Shown here piece by piece: positions 27,974 through 35,743 of a stretch of DNA of 64,000 nucleotides. The translations under genes and the position numbers were made by a program. Position 1 is the stretch's first letter; each line of letters begins with the position of its first letter. The stretch covers positions 586,406 through 650,405 of the forward strand of contig NZ_JAUFPL010000028.1 of the NCBI RefSeq assembly GCF_030409215.1. The letters are read 5' to 3'. This DNA comes from Halomonas ramblicola. Its GTDB lineage: Bacteria; Pseudomonadota; Gammaproteobacteria; Pseudomonadales; Halomonadaceae. Below the pieces are notes generated by a model. It ran no database searches. It was not told the DNA's origin and worked only from the letters and a program-made list of their open reading frames with translations.

Positions 27974-28930
27974 TCAGCTCCCCGCCCGCTCGGTGATATA
28001 ACGCGCCGCCACCTCGTCGGTGACCAGCCCCTTGAGCCAACCGCCGCGCAGGGCGGCGAGGATGGCCGGCGCCTTGCCGAGCCCCCCGGCCAGGGCCACC
28101 AGCGACTGGCCGGCCAGCATCTCCAGCGGCAGGCTGGTGATGCGGCGGCTGGTCGAGCAGTCGATCAACTCGCCCCGGGCGTTCATCGGCCAACCGAGGA
28201 GTTCGCCCACCGCCTCCAGGTCGAGGAGTTCCTCGAGCTCCTCCTCGGTGATGAAGTGATCCTGGAAGAGGGTCGCCTGGCGGTCGATCTTGCCGATACC
28301 GATGAAGCCCGCCTCGGCCCGGCGGGCGACCTCGGTGATGGCCCGGAAGAGGTACTGCTGCTGCATCGCCTCCTTCTCCTCCACGGAGCCGGCCACCACC
28401 GGCGCCGGCAGCAGGAAGCGCTCGCCGCCGGTCTTGTCGGCCAGCACCATGACGCCGTCATAGCGGTTGGCCGAGCCGTCGCGGGCGACGTTGCCCACCA
28501 GCGAGACGAAGCGGTGCTGGGGGCGCTCCATCCGGCTGAGCGACTCCACGGTGGCGCGCACCGAGCGGCCGGTACCCAGCGCCAGGGTCAGCGGCTCGCT
28601 GCGCTCCACCAGGCGGGCGATGCGCTCGGCGCCGGCCACCGCCAGGTAGTTCGCGGCGCCATCGGAGGCACCCGGCTCGGCGGGCACCACGTCGCAGAAG
28701 TCCAGGGCGAAGCGCTCGCGAATGGCGCCGGCCAGGGCCATGCAGGAGGCAATGGGGTGGTCGATGTGCACCTTGATCAGCCCCTCCTGGCGGGCCAGGG
28801 CCAGCAGGCGCTGTACCCCGGGGCGCGACACGCCCAGTTGCTGGGCGATCTCGTCCTGGGTCATGCCCCCCACGAAGGACATCCAGGCCGCACGCGCCGC
28901 CTGATCCAGCTTTACCTCGAACTTGTCCAC
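27974..28930 (-). CDS. SorC-family sugar-binding transcriptional regulator
   Basis: 318 aa. The N-terminal helix-turn-helix is MTQDEIAQQLGVSRPGVQRLLALARQEGLI at ~24-53. The remainder is the SorC/DeoR-type sugar-binding domain with LALGTGRSVRATVESL, SLVGNVARDGSANRYDGV, and C-terminal VALAGGLGKAPAILAALRGGWLKGLVTDE, typical of phosphosugar-binding domains. It is the expected controller of the downstream smo/mtl operon, equivalent to SmoC. It has its own terminator, and the operon promoter with a palindromic operator lies just after it. Activator or repressor mode cannot be told. Confidence 0.9.
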   Translation of the reverse strand: MDKFEVKLDQAARAAWMSFVGGMTQDEIAQQLGVSRPGVQRLLALARQEGLIKVHIDHPIASCMALAGAIRERFALDFCDVVPAEPGASDGAANYLAVAGAERIARLVERSEPLTLALGTGRSVRATVESLSRMERPQHRFVSLVGNVARDGSANRYDGVMVLADKTGGERFLLPAPVVAGSVEEKEAMQQQYLFRAITEVARRAEAGFIGIGKIDRQATLFQDHFITEEELEELLDLEAVGELLGWPMNARGELIDCSTSRRITSLPLEMLAGQSLVALAGGLGKAPAILAALRGGWLKGLVTDEVAARYITERAGS

Positions 28931-28981
28931 GGTGCGTCCTTGTCCTCGCTGCCCCGCAGGATCGGCGCCAGGCCGAGCCCG

Positions 28982-29539
28982 TCAGGCTGAACCAAAATAG
29001 CGCTCGCGATCCTCGGCGGTGATGTCGCTGATATGCAGCGGGAACACCAGGTCGCGGCGGTCGGTGTAGAAGTGGCGCAGGGTGCGCTCGATGGTGGGGA
29101 AGGCGAGCTCGTCCCAGGGAATCTCGTGTTCCTCGAAGAGCGCCACCTCCAGGCTCTCGGGGCCGGCGTCGAAGCCGCCGGCCAGATCGGCGCGGAAGAT
29201 CATGTAGACTTGGTTGATGTGCGGCAGGTTGATCAGGGTGTAGAGCCCGTGGATATCCACCTCGGCGCAGGCCTCCTCGCGGGTCTCCCGGGCGGCGGCC
29301 TCGACGGTGGTCTCGGCGTTCTCCATGAAGCCCGCCGGCAGGGTCCAGAACCCCTTGCGCGGGGCGATGGCGCGGCGGCACAGCAGCACCCGGGTGCCGC
29401 TCACCGGCAGGGTGCCGGCGACGATGCGCGGGTTCTGGTAATGGATGGTGCCGCACTCGTCGCACAGGTAGCGCGGGCGGTCATCCCCCTCGGGAATCGC
29501 GAAGCGCACGGTATGGCCGCAGTGGCTGCAGAAGTTCAT
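28982..29539 (-). CDS. NUDIX hydrolase with N-terminal zinc ribbon
   Basis: 185 aa. The zinc ribbon has paired cysteines: FCSHCG and YLCDECG. The NUDIX box is GFMENAETTVEAAARETREEACAEV, the GX5EX7REX2EE pattern, preceded by FWTLPAG. This combination resembles the NudC/YjaD-like or ADP-ribose-type NUDIX proteins with the HYQNPRIVAG motif. Likely a nucleoside-diphosphate-derivative pyrophosphatase; substrate uncertain. Divergently transcribed from the CoA pyrophosphatase-like gene, with 78 bases between the starts. Confidence 0.88.
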   Translation of the reverse strand: MNFCSHCGHTVRFAIPEGDDRPRYLCDECGTIHYQNPRIVAGTLPVSGTRVLLCRRAIAPRKGFWTLPAGFMENAETTVEAAARETREEACAEVDIHGLYTLINLPHINQVYMIFRADLAGGFDAGPESLEVALFEEHEIPWDELAFPTIERTLRHFYTDRRDLVFPLHISDITAEDRERYFGSA

Positions 29540-29617
29540 GGGGCTCCCTGGCAGGCTGACGGGCTTGACGCCGCTCGAGGCGGCCGGGTAGAAGAGATCA
29601 AACCCGACGGAAATCCC

Positions 29618-30253
29618 ATGTTAGAGAAACTTCGCGAACGCCTGCAAGCGCACCGCCCCCGCCGCGTGGCGCTGCGCCTGCCCGAGGCGGCGGTACTGAT
29701 GCCCATCGTCGACCGCCCCGAGCCCACCCTGCTGTTCACCCGCCGCGCCGACCACCTCAACACCCACAGCGGCCAGGTCGCCTTTCCCGGCGGCAAGCGC
29801 GAGGCCCGGGATCCCGACCTGCTGACCACCGCGCTGCGCGAGTCCCGGGAGGAGATCGCCCTGCCCCCCGAGTGCGTCGAGCTGCTGGGCCGGCTGTCGG
29901 ACGTGGTCTCGCTGCACGGCATTCGCGTCACCCCCTATGTGGGCCTGATTCCCCCCGACCTGCCGCTCACGCCCGATCCCACCGAACTCGACACCCTCTT
30001 CGAGGTGCCGCTGGCGCTGTTCCTCGAGGATCGTCGCCACCATACCGACGTCATCCCCGTGGACGGCCGCCCCTACTACGTTCCCAACTACCACGTGGAT
30101 GGCCAGGTGATCTGGGGCCTCTCGGCGATGATGCTGGTGGAACTGCTCGCCGAGGGCTTCGGGCAGTCGGTGAGCCTGCACCGTGAGCCGGCGGGGCGGC
30201 TGTGTTACTTTCCCGAGCGCCTGGCGCGCATCCAGCAGCGCGCCACGTCCTGA
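29618..30253 (+). CDS. CoA pyrophosphatase-like NUDIX hydrolase
   Basis: 211 aa from ATG at 29618; a long in-frame upstream extension is antisense to another gene and rejected. HSGQVAFPGGKREARDPDLLTTALRESREEIAL is the UPF0035/CoA-type NUDIX signature (NudL/YeaB). The C-terminal PYYVPNYHVDGQVIWGLSAMMLVELL matches this group, which splits CoA and its derivatives into phosphopantetheine and 3',5'-ADP. Seven bases from the next gene, with which it is probably co-transcribed. Confidence 0.9.
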   Translation: MLEKLRERLQAHRPRRVALRLPEAAVLMPIVDRPEPTLLFTRRADHLNTHSGQVAFPGGKREARDPDLLTTALRESREEIALPPECVELLGRLSDVVSLHGIRVTPYVGLIPPDLPLTPDPTELDTLFEVPLALFLEDRRHHTDVIPVDGRPYYVPNYHVDGQVIWGLSAMMLVELLAEGFGQSVSLHREPAGRLCYFPERLARIQQRATS

Positions 30254-30259
30254 GCGACC

Positions 30260-30928
30260 ATGGAGACGACGACGCTGAACCACGCCCCCGCCCTCTCGCC
30301 CGTGGCCCTGCCCCGCCTGATCGATGCCCTGGTGGAACAGGGCTGGTACGTCGGCGAGGGGGACCTCGATGCCCACCTCTGCGCCGAGCTGCATGCCGAG
30401 CTGACGGCCATGGCCGAGCGCGACGCCCTGGCGGCCGCCGGCATCGGCCGTGGCAGCGAGCATGCGCTGCGCCGCGACATCCGCGGCGACGCCATCCGCT
30501 GGCTGGACCGCGAGAGCCAGGCCCAGCGCCGCTACCTGGAGGCCATGGGCGAGCTGCAGCAGGCCCTCAACCAGGCGCTCTTCCTGGGGCTGTTCGAGTA
30601 CGAGGCCCACTTCGCCCACTACCCGCCCGGCGCCTTCTACCGCAAGCACCTGGACAGCTTCCGCGGCCGCGCCAACCGGGTCATCTCCACCGTCGGCTAC
30701 CTCAACCCCGGCTGGCCCGCCGACGGCGGCGGCGAGATGCGGATCTTCGCCGCCGACGCCCCCGATCGCGAGGTGGCGAAGGTACGCCCCGAGGCCGGCA
30801 CCTTCGCCTGCTTCCTCGCCGACAGCGTGCCCCACGAGGTGCTGCCGACCCGCCTGCCGCGGGCCAGTATCGCCGGCTGGTTCCGGCGCAACGCCTCGCT
30901 GGGCGGCCTGGTGGACCCGGCGCACTGA
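30260..30928 (+). CDS. 2-oxoglutarate/Fe(II) oxygenase (prolyl-hydroxylase-like)
   Basis: 222-aa SM-20/PiuC-type dioxygenase. The iron facial triad is visible: His130 and Asp132 in FYRKHLDSF, and His192 in SVPHEVLPT. The 2-oxoglutarate-binding Arg is in RASIAGWFRR (~201). ISTVGYLNPGW and GGGEMRIFA are typical of bacterial prolyl 4-hydroxylase homologues that may modify EF-Tu or ribosomal proteins. The target is inferred. It follows the NUDIX gene by seven bases and may share its transcript. Confidence 0.88.
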   Translation: METTTLNHAPALSPVALPRLIDALVEQGWYVGEGDLDAHLCAELHAELTAMAERDALAAAGIGRGSEHALRRDIRGDAIRWLDRESQAQRRYLEAMGELQQALNQALFLGLFEYEAHFAHYPPGAFYRKHLDSFRGRANRVISTVGYLNPGWPADGGGEMRIFAADAPDREVAKVRPEAGTFACFLADSVPHEVLPTRLPRASIAGWFRRNASLGGLVDPAH

Positions 30929-31062
30929 TGGCGGCGGGCGCCTAGGAGCCTGTCGGATTCGACCGATCGTCGCCAGGGATTCGGACGGGCGCCTAGACTG
31001 CAAGGGGCAGGCGTGGTCTCCCCCGAGGCCACCGCACCCAAGCCCGCGCAGGGAGGTCCAAG

Positions 31063-31878
31063 ATGAACAAGACCGCCGTCCGCACCCTCCAACAGTTCCT
31101 CCAGAAGCACGACACCTACAGCGGCCGCATCGACGGCATCCGCGGCCCCAAGACCCGCGCCGCCGTTGAGGCCAGCCTCGCGACCCTCGCCGACGAACTG
31201 CCCAAGGGCGCCGACGCCTGGAGCGACCGACGCCGCGCCATCGCCTGCCTGCAGCTCGCCTGTCGTCGGCACAAGATCGAGGTCGGGCCCATCGACGGCC
31301 TCTGGGGCCCGCAGACCGAGTACGCCACCGAGGTCCTGGCCCATCTCCAGGCCACCGGCAAGAAGCCCGCGCCCTGGCGCGACCAGCAGCCACTGGACGC
31401 CAACCCCAACGGCTGGCCACGGGAGGCGGAGCTCACCCAGGCCCTCGGCACCCCGACCCGCAAGCCGCCCCTAGTGGTGGTGCCCTGCCCCTGGCCGCTG
31501 GCCCTGGCCTGGGACCTCAACACTCGCCCCTCCGGCATCGGCTGCCACGAGCAGGTGGCCGACAGCCTGGCCCGGGTGCTGGCCCGCATCCACGACCACT
31601 ACGGCCCCGAGCGCCTACGGGAACTGGGCCTGCATCGCTACGGCGGCTGCTACAACAAGCGTCGCAAGCGCGGCGGCACCAGCTGGTCCACCCACGCCTG
31701 GGGTATCGCCATCGACTGGGACCCGGCCCACAACAAGCTCAAGTGGGGCCGCGACCGGGCACGCCTGGCCGGGCCGGAGTACGACACCTGGTGGCGGCTC
31801 TGGGAGGAGGAAGGCTGGGTCAGCCTGGGCCGCACCCGCAACTTCGACTGGATGCACGTGCAGGCCGCCAAGCCATAG
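31063..31878 (+). CDS. Peptidoglycan-binding M15-type peptidase (endolysin-like)
   Basis: 271 aa. Residues ~5-100 contain two peptidoglycan-binding-like repeats (YSGRIDGIRGPKTRAAVEA and VGPIDGLWGPQTEYATEVL). The C-terminal ~130 residues are an M15-like zinc peptidase with the metal ligands in THAWGIAIDWDP (His211, Asp218) and FDWMHVQ (His265). No signal peptide or membrane helix is present, as in phage endolysins. ATG at 31063 has GGGAGG six bases upstream. It stands alone with no phage genes beside it. It could be a domesticated lysin, perhaps linked with release of tail-like particles, but the eCIS cluster is 16 kb away. Confidence 0.85.
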   Translation: MNKTAVRTLQQFLQKHDTYSGRIDGIRGPKTRAAVEASLATLADELPKGADAWSDRRRAIACLQLACRRHKIEVGPIDGLWGPQTEYATEVLAHLQATGKKPAPWRDQQPLDANPNGWPREAELTQALGTPTRKPPLVVVPCPWPLALAWDLNTRPSGIGCHEQVADSLARVLARIHDHYGPERLRELGLHRYGGCYNKRRKRGGTSWSTHAWGIAIDWDPAHNKLKWGRDRARLAGPEYDTWWRLWEEEGWVSLGRTRNFDWMHVQAAKP

Positions 31879-31927
31879 GGCCCGAGGCGACGAGGCCGGC
31901 GCCCTGCCCCGGCGATGCCCGACAGGC

Positions 31928-32278
31928 TCAACCCAGCATCCTCAGGTACTGCCCGAGCACCACGGCGTTGTTGTGGCGCTCGTCCTTCGAGGCGAACACC
32001 AGGGTGACGGGCTCGCGGGCGGCGCGCTCGGCCAGTGGCCGCAGCGTCTCGCGGTGGGCCTTGAGCTCGGCCAGGTAGCGGCGGCGGAACTCGCCCCAGC
32101 CGAGCTCGCCGGCGTGGAACGCCTTGCGCAGCTCGTCGCTGGGGGCGGCTTCCTTGGGCCAGGCGTCGATGCGCGCCTCGGCCTTGGCCAGGCCCCGCGG
32201 CCAGAGGCGGTCGACCAGGACCCGGTAGCCATCCTCATGACTGGGTGCCACGAAGGCCCGCTTCAAGTGAATCGACAT
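31928..32278 (-). CDS. DUF488 family protein
   Basis: 116-aa DUF488 protein: VLVDRLWPRGLAKAEARIDAWPKEAAPSDELRKAF in the first half and VTLVFASKDERHNNAVVLGQYL at the end, both family hallmarks. Family function is not established. The start at 32278 lies two bases after the stop of the DsrE-like gene, so it is the last gene of the six-gene operon. The upstream extension of the frame is a shadow of the neighbouring gene. Confidence 0.88.
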   Translation of the reverse strand: MSIHLKRAFVAPSHEDGYRVLVDRLWPRGLAKAEARIDAWPKEAAPSDELRKAFHAGELGWGEFRRRYLAELKAHRETLRPLAERAAREPVTLVFASKDERHNNAVVLGQYLRMLG

Positions 32279-32280
32279 AA

Positions 32281-32619
32281 TCAGAGGGTGATGACCTGGT
32301 CGGGCGGGTTGCCGCCCAGGGCCGCATAGAGGTCCGGGAAGCAGCCGATGGGCACGCCGGGCATCAGGCGGTCGGCGATCTCGCGCTCGTAGCAGCACTG
32401 GTCGCAGCCCATCAGCAGCATGCCGCTTTGCTCGGCCACGGCACGCAGCCGCTCGCCGATGGGGTTGCCGTCCACCAGCACGTAGTTGTTGTCTTCGAAG
32501 AAGAACATCCCGACCACCTCGGCGCCGTGGCGGCCCTCCTCGAGCTGGGGCAGGATCATTCTGGCCAGCACGTAGGAGACGTTGTGACGCTGGGTGGCGA
32601 ACAGATAGGCGACCTTCAT
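32281..32619 (-). CDS. DsrE-like small protein
   Basis: 112 aa from ATG at 32619. KVAYLFATQRHNVSYVLARMILPQLEEG starts a DsrE/DsrF-type alpha/beta fold. MLLMGCDQCCYEREIADRL carries a Cys pair (CDQCC) at the position of sulfur-handling cysteines in DsrE/TusD relatives. VPIGCFPDLYAALGG ends it. It overlaps the IscU-like gene by four bases. DsrE-like proteins bind persulfide, suggesting sulfur or selenium relay. I recall DsrE-related proteins named SaoD next to ABC transporters, but I cannot verify that this is one. Confidence 0.75.
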   Translation of the reverse strand: MKVAYLFATQRHNVSYVLARMILPQLEEGRHGAEVVGMFFFEDNNYVLVDGNPIGERLRAVAEQSGMLLMGCDQCCYEREIADRLMPGVPIGCFPDLYAALGGNPPDQVITL

Positions 32620-33005
32620 GATGGGCTCTCCTGCAGGGGGGAAGGAATCGCGGTGCGCCAGGCGGCAACGGCCAGCACGGCGCGATCCCGGTGCGCCGGG
32701 GGCACGCCGGCCAGCAGGGCCAGCAGCGCCCGGGCATCCAGGCCGGACGCCGCCAGGGGCCGGCCGGTCTCGTGCTCGACCAGCGCCTGGCAGTAGGCCA
32801 CCAGGGTGGCGCAGGGGGTGGCCTCGAAGCGGATCTCGGCGATGACGGCCTGCTCCACCGCCAGGCTGAAGCGGGCGCGCAGGCCCTTGGGGGTCTCGAT
32901 CCACTCGCCCAGGTGCGGCAGCGGCGCGGCGCGCCGGGTGCGCAGGCCGCGCTCCAGGCAGTCCTGCAACCGCAGGGGGCGCGCGGGGACATGGCAACAG
33001 GTCAT
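32616..33005 (-). CDS. IscU/NifU-like small protein
   Basis: 129 aa. Its first residues (MTCCHVPARPLRLQDCLERG) are Cys-rich. AEIRFEATPCATLVAYCQALVEHETGRPL resembles the IscU/NifU scaffold region in which a conserved Cys lies in a GC(G)-x-A loop, here PCAT, and ASGLDARALLALLAGVPPAHRDRAVLAVAAWRTAI ends like NifU N-terminal domains. The usual scaffold Asp is not obvious, so it may be a divergent sulfur or metal-binding protein. ATG at 33005 overlaps the permease gene by four bases. Resemblance judged by eye. Confidence 0.6.
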   Translation of the reverse strand: MTCCHVPARPLRLQDCLERGLRTRRAAPLPHLGEWIETPKGLRARFSLAVEQAVIAEIRFEATPCATLVAYCQALVEHETGRPLAASGLDARALLALLAGVPPAHRDRAVLAVAAWRTAIPSPLQESPS

Positions 33006-33766
33006 CGGCGGTACTTCCAGCGCAGCAGGTAGCGCTCCAGGGCGCCGGCCAGGCCGAACAGCAGCATCACGAAGACCAGCACCAGCACGATCAGCGCGAA
33101 GGTCAACTCGGCATTGTAGGTGCTCTGGGCGAACGCCAGCAGGTAGCCCAGGCCGCGACTGGAGGCGACGAACTCGCCCACCACGGCGCCGGTGAAGGCG
33201 AAGCCTACCGCCACCTTGAGGCTGCCCATCACCCAGGCCACCACCGAGGGCACATAGACCTCCCTCAGCAGCACCAGGGGGCCGCCGCCGAGGGTCTTCA
33301 CGCGCTCCACCAGGCGCATGTCCACGTCGCGGATGCCGTTGTAGACGGCGAAGAAGGTCAGCACCACCACCAGGATGAAGGAGAGCGCCACCTTGGAGGC
33401 GATGCCGATGCCCAGCCAGATGATGAACAGCGGGGCGAGGATGACCCGCGGGATGGCGTTGAGCATCGCCATCACCGGCTCCAGCAGCTCCGCCACCGGC
33501 CGGACCAGGGCGGCGATGAAGCCCAGCAGGGCCCCGCCGGCCAGGCCCAGGAAGAGGCCCATCAGGGCCGCGCCGAAGGTCGCCTCGAGGTGCTTGTAGA
33601 TCTCGCCGTCGACGAACAGCTCGGCGATGGCGCCGCCGATGGCCGAGGGCGGCGGGGCGTAGAAGGGGTCGACCCAGCCCAGGGCGCTGATGCCCTCCCA
33701 GAGCAACAGCACCAGGGCCAGGGCGGCGGTGCGCCGCAGCTGCAGCCACAGGGTCGCCCGGTTCAT
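33002..33766 (-). CDS. ABC transporter permease (SsuC/TauC-like)
   Basis: 254-aa permease from ATG at 33766 with about six membrane helices (LALVLLLWEGISALGW, ALMGLFLGLAGGALLGFIAAL, ALSFILVVVLTFFAVYNG). The NMT1/sulfonate-type EAA region is VKTLGGGPLVLLREVYVPSVVAWVMGSLKVAVGFAFTGAVVGEFVAS. This family imports sulfonates, nitrate, taurine or thiamine precursors. Four-base overlaps with the ATPase gene and the IscU-like gene indicate translational coupling. Confidence 0.9.
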   Translation of the reverse strand: MNRATLWLQLRRTAALALVLLLWEGISALGWVDPFYAPPPSAIGGAIAELFVDGEIYKHLEATFGAALMGLFLGLAGGALLGFIAALVRPVAELLEPVMAMLNAIPRVILAPLFIIWLGIGIASKVALSFILVVVLTFFAVYNGIRDVDMRLVERVKTLGGGPLVLLREVYVPSVVAWVMGSLKVAVGFAFTGAVVGEFVASSRGLGYLLAFAQSTYNAELTFALIVLVLVFVMLLFGLAGALERYLLRWKYRR

Positions 33767-34545
33767 GATGCCGCCGCCTCCGCGGTCGGCCGACGCCGCG
33801 AGACGGGGGTGCGCACCTCCTCGGAGAGCGCATCCCACAACGCCCGTGCGGTGACCGCGAACTCGTGTTCTTCCTTGACGCTCAGCAGGTCGCGCGGCCG
33901 CGGCAGGTCGATCTCCCAGCGCCCCTTCACCTGGGCCCGCGGCCCGCTGCCGAGCAGCACCACCCGGTCGGAGACGGCCACGGCCTCCTCCAGGTCATGG
34001 GTGACCATCAGCACGGTGAGGTGCTCGCCCTCGACCCAGCCCAGCAGGTCCTCGGTCAGGTAGTGGCGCACGATGGCGTCCAGGGAGGCGAAGGGCTCGT
34101 CCATCAACAGCAGTCTGGGGCGCAGTGCCAGCACCTGGGCGATCGCCACCCGCTTGCGCTGGCCGCCGGAGAGCTCGCGGGGATAGCGGTCGCCGAACTG
34201 GCCGAGCCCCATGGACTCCAGCCAACCCAGGGCCGTGCGCCGCGCCTCGGCCTTGCCGGTGCCGCGGATGCGTAGCCCCAGCGCCACGTTGTCGCGGGCG
34301 GTGCGCCACGGCAGCAGGGCGTCGTCCTGGAACAGGAAGCCGACCTCGTCACGCGACGGTCCCAGCCGCACCTCGCCGGCGCTGGGCTTCTGCAGGCCCA
34401 TCACCGCGCGCAGCAAGGTGCTCTTGCCGCAGCCGGAGGGGCCGATCAGGCTGACGAACTCGCCCTCGGCCACGCCGAGGTCCACCGCCTCGAGCACCGG
34501 CTCGTCACCGTAGCTCATCTGCAGGTCGCGGATATCCAGCATCAT
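33763..34545 (-). CDS. ABC transporter ATPase (SsuB/TauB-like)
   Basis: 260 aa. Walker A GPSGCGKST lies at 35-43, Q-loop VGFLFQDDALLPWRTARDNVALGL, signature LSGGQRKRVAIAQVLALRPRLLLMDEPFASLDAI, and H-loop VTHDLEEAV. This is the sulfonate/nitrate/taurine importer type. It overlaps the binding-protein gene and the permease gene by four bases each. Confidence 0.93.
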   Translation of the reverse strand: MMLDIRDLQMSYGDEPVLEAVDLGVAEGEFVSLIGPSGCGKSTLLRAVMGLQKPSAGEVRLGPSRDEVGFLFQDDALLPWRTARDNVALGLRIRGTGKAEARRTALGWLESMGLGQFGDRYPRELSGGQRKRVAIAQVLALRPRLLLMDEPFASLDAIVRHYLTEDLLGWVEGEHLTVLMVTHDLEEAVAVSDRVVLLGSGPRAQVKGRWEIDLPRPRDLLSVKEEHEFAVTARALWDALSEEVRTPVSRRRPTAEAAAS

Positions 34546-35612
34546 GAAGCGAACAGGTCCGGATAGGCGATTCGCTCGAGGTCGACGCCGCCGCCGCGGC
34601 CACCGGCGGCCTTCTGCACATCGATCACCCGCTGCATGGCCTCGAGGTCGAGCCGTACCTCGACGGGATAGAGGGAGGCCCGGTAGCGCTCCAGGCTGGC
34701 GGCGACGAGCTCGCGGTCCCCGCCGGTGATGATCTCGCGTGGCAAGGCCTCCACCAGCTCCTCGGGTTCGGCCTCCTGGACGTACTCGAGCCCCTTGGCC
34801 AGGGCGCGACCCAGGCGCAGGATCTCGTCGCGGCGCGCCTCGAGTTCCTCGCGGCGCACCGCCACGCCCATGAACTCGTAGGGGCCGCCCAGGTACTCGT
34901 TGGCGTCCTCGATGTCCATGCCGTTGACCAGCACCCGCGCACCGCGCTCCTGGAGCAGCGACAGCGCCGGCTCCTGGACCATGCCGGCGTCCAGCTGGCC
35001 GAGGCGCAGGGCGTCGTAGAGGTTGGTCCCCACGGTGGCGAACTCGACGCTGTCGAGGTCCACCCCGGCCCGCTGGAGGAGATACATCAGGAAGGCATGG
35101 TCGGCGTTGCCCAGCGCCGAGACGCCGAGGGTGCGCCCCGCGAGATCCTCGACGGAGGTGATGGTCTCGGCCCCCTCGACGCTGGTGGCCAGGGCGAACA
35201 GCGGCAGGCGCCCGGTGGTCGCGACGCGCACGATGTCGGCACCGCTGGCGAAGGCATTGAGGGCGGCGTCGAAGGAAGTCGCCGCGTACTCCACGGCGCC
35301 GCCGTTGAGCGCCTGGAGGGCGGCGCTGCCGCCGCGGGTATAGACGAGCTCGACATCGAGCCCCTCCTCGGCGAAGAAGCCCGCCGCCCGGGTGGCCTCG
35401 TAGGGCACCACGCAGAGCAGCTGGCTGCAGAAGGCCAGGCGAATGTGCTTGAGGTCCTGGCCGAGGACCGCGCCCACGTCGCCCAGCGCCATCAGGCCTG
35501 CGGCCCCCGCCATGCCCTTGAGCAGGGTACGGCGGCCGACGCCACGGCTGATGTGGATGATGTCCAGATCGCCCGCTTCCCTCGGACGCAGGTCAGTGCA
35601 GCAATCCGACAT
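34542..35612 (-). CDS. Tat-exported ABC substrate-binding protein (NMT1/SsuA-like)
   Basis: 356 aa from ATG at 35612 (GGGAGTG site). A Tat-like signal is visible: GRRTLLKGMAGAAGLMALG near residues 26-44, unusually preceded by a ~25-residue Cys-containing leader (SDCCTDLR). The mature protein starts HIRLAFCSQLLCVVPYEATRAAGFFAEEGLDVELVYTRGGSAALQAL, typical of NMT1/SsuA-type binding proteins but with an unusual CSQLLC motif at the ligand-site start. It heads the six-gene operon. Tat export suggests cofactor or metal loading before export. The ligand is unknown. Confidence 0.82.
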   Translation of the reverse strand: MSDCCTDLRPREAGDLDIIHISRGVGRRTLLKGMAGAAGLMALGDVGAVLGQDLKHIRLAFCSQLLCVVPYEATRAAGFFAEEGLDVELVYTRGGSAALQALNGGAVEYAATSFDAALNAFASGADIVRVATTGRLPLFALATSVEGAETITSVEDLAGRTLGVSALGNADHAFLMYLLQRAGVDLDSVEFATVGTNLYDALRLGQLDAGMVQEPALSLLQERGARVLVNGMDIEDANEYLGGPYEFMGVAVRREELEARRDEILRLGRALAKGLEYVQEAEPEELVEALPREIITGGDRELVAASLERYRASLYPVEVRLDLEAMQRVIDVQKAAGGRGGGVDLERIAYPDLFAS

Positions 35613-35743
35613 GACGACACTCCCAAGCATGCTGAATGGAGCAATCGATTAAGTCTAAGCAGGAAAAAAATGGAACCTCAAAGAATAAAGAACCTTAGCA
35701 ATATAACGATAGTCAGGGTTCACGCCCCCGTCGAGTCGCCCCG

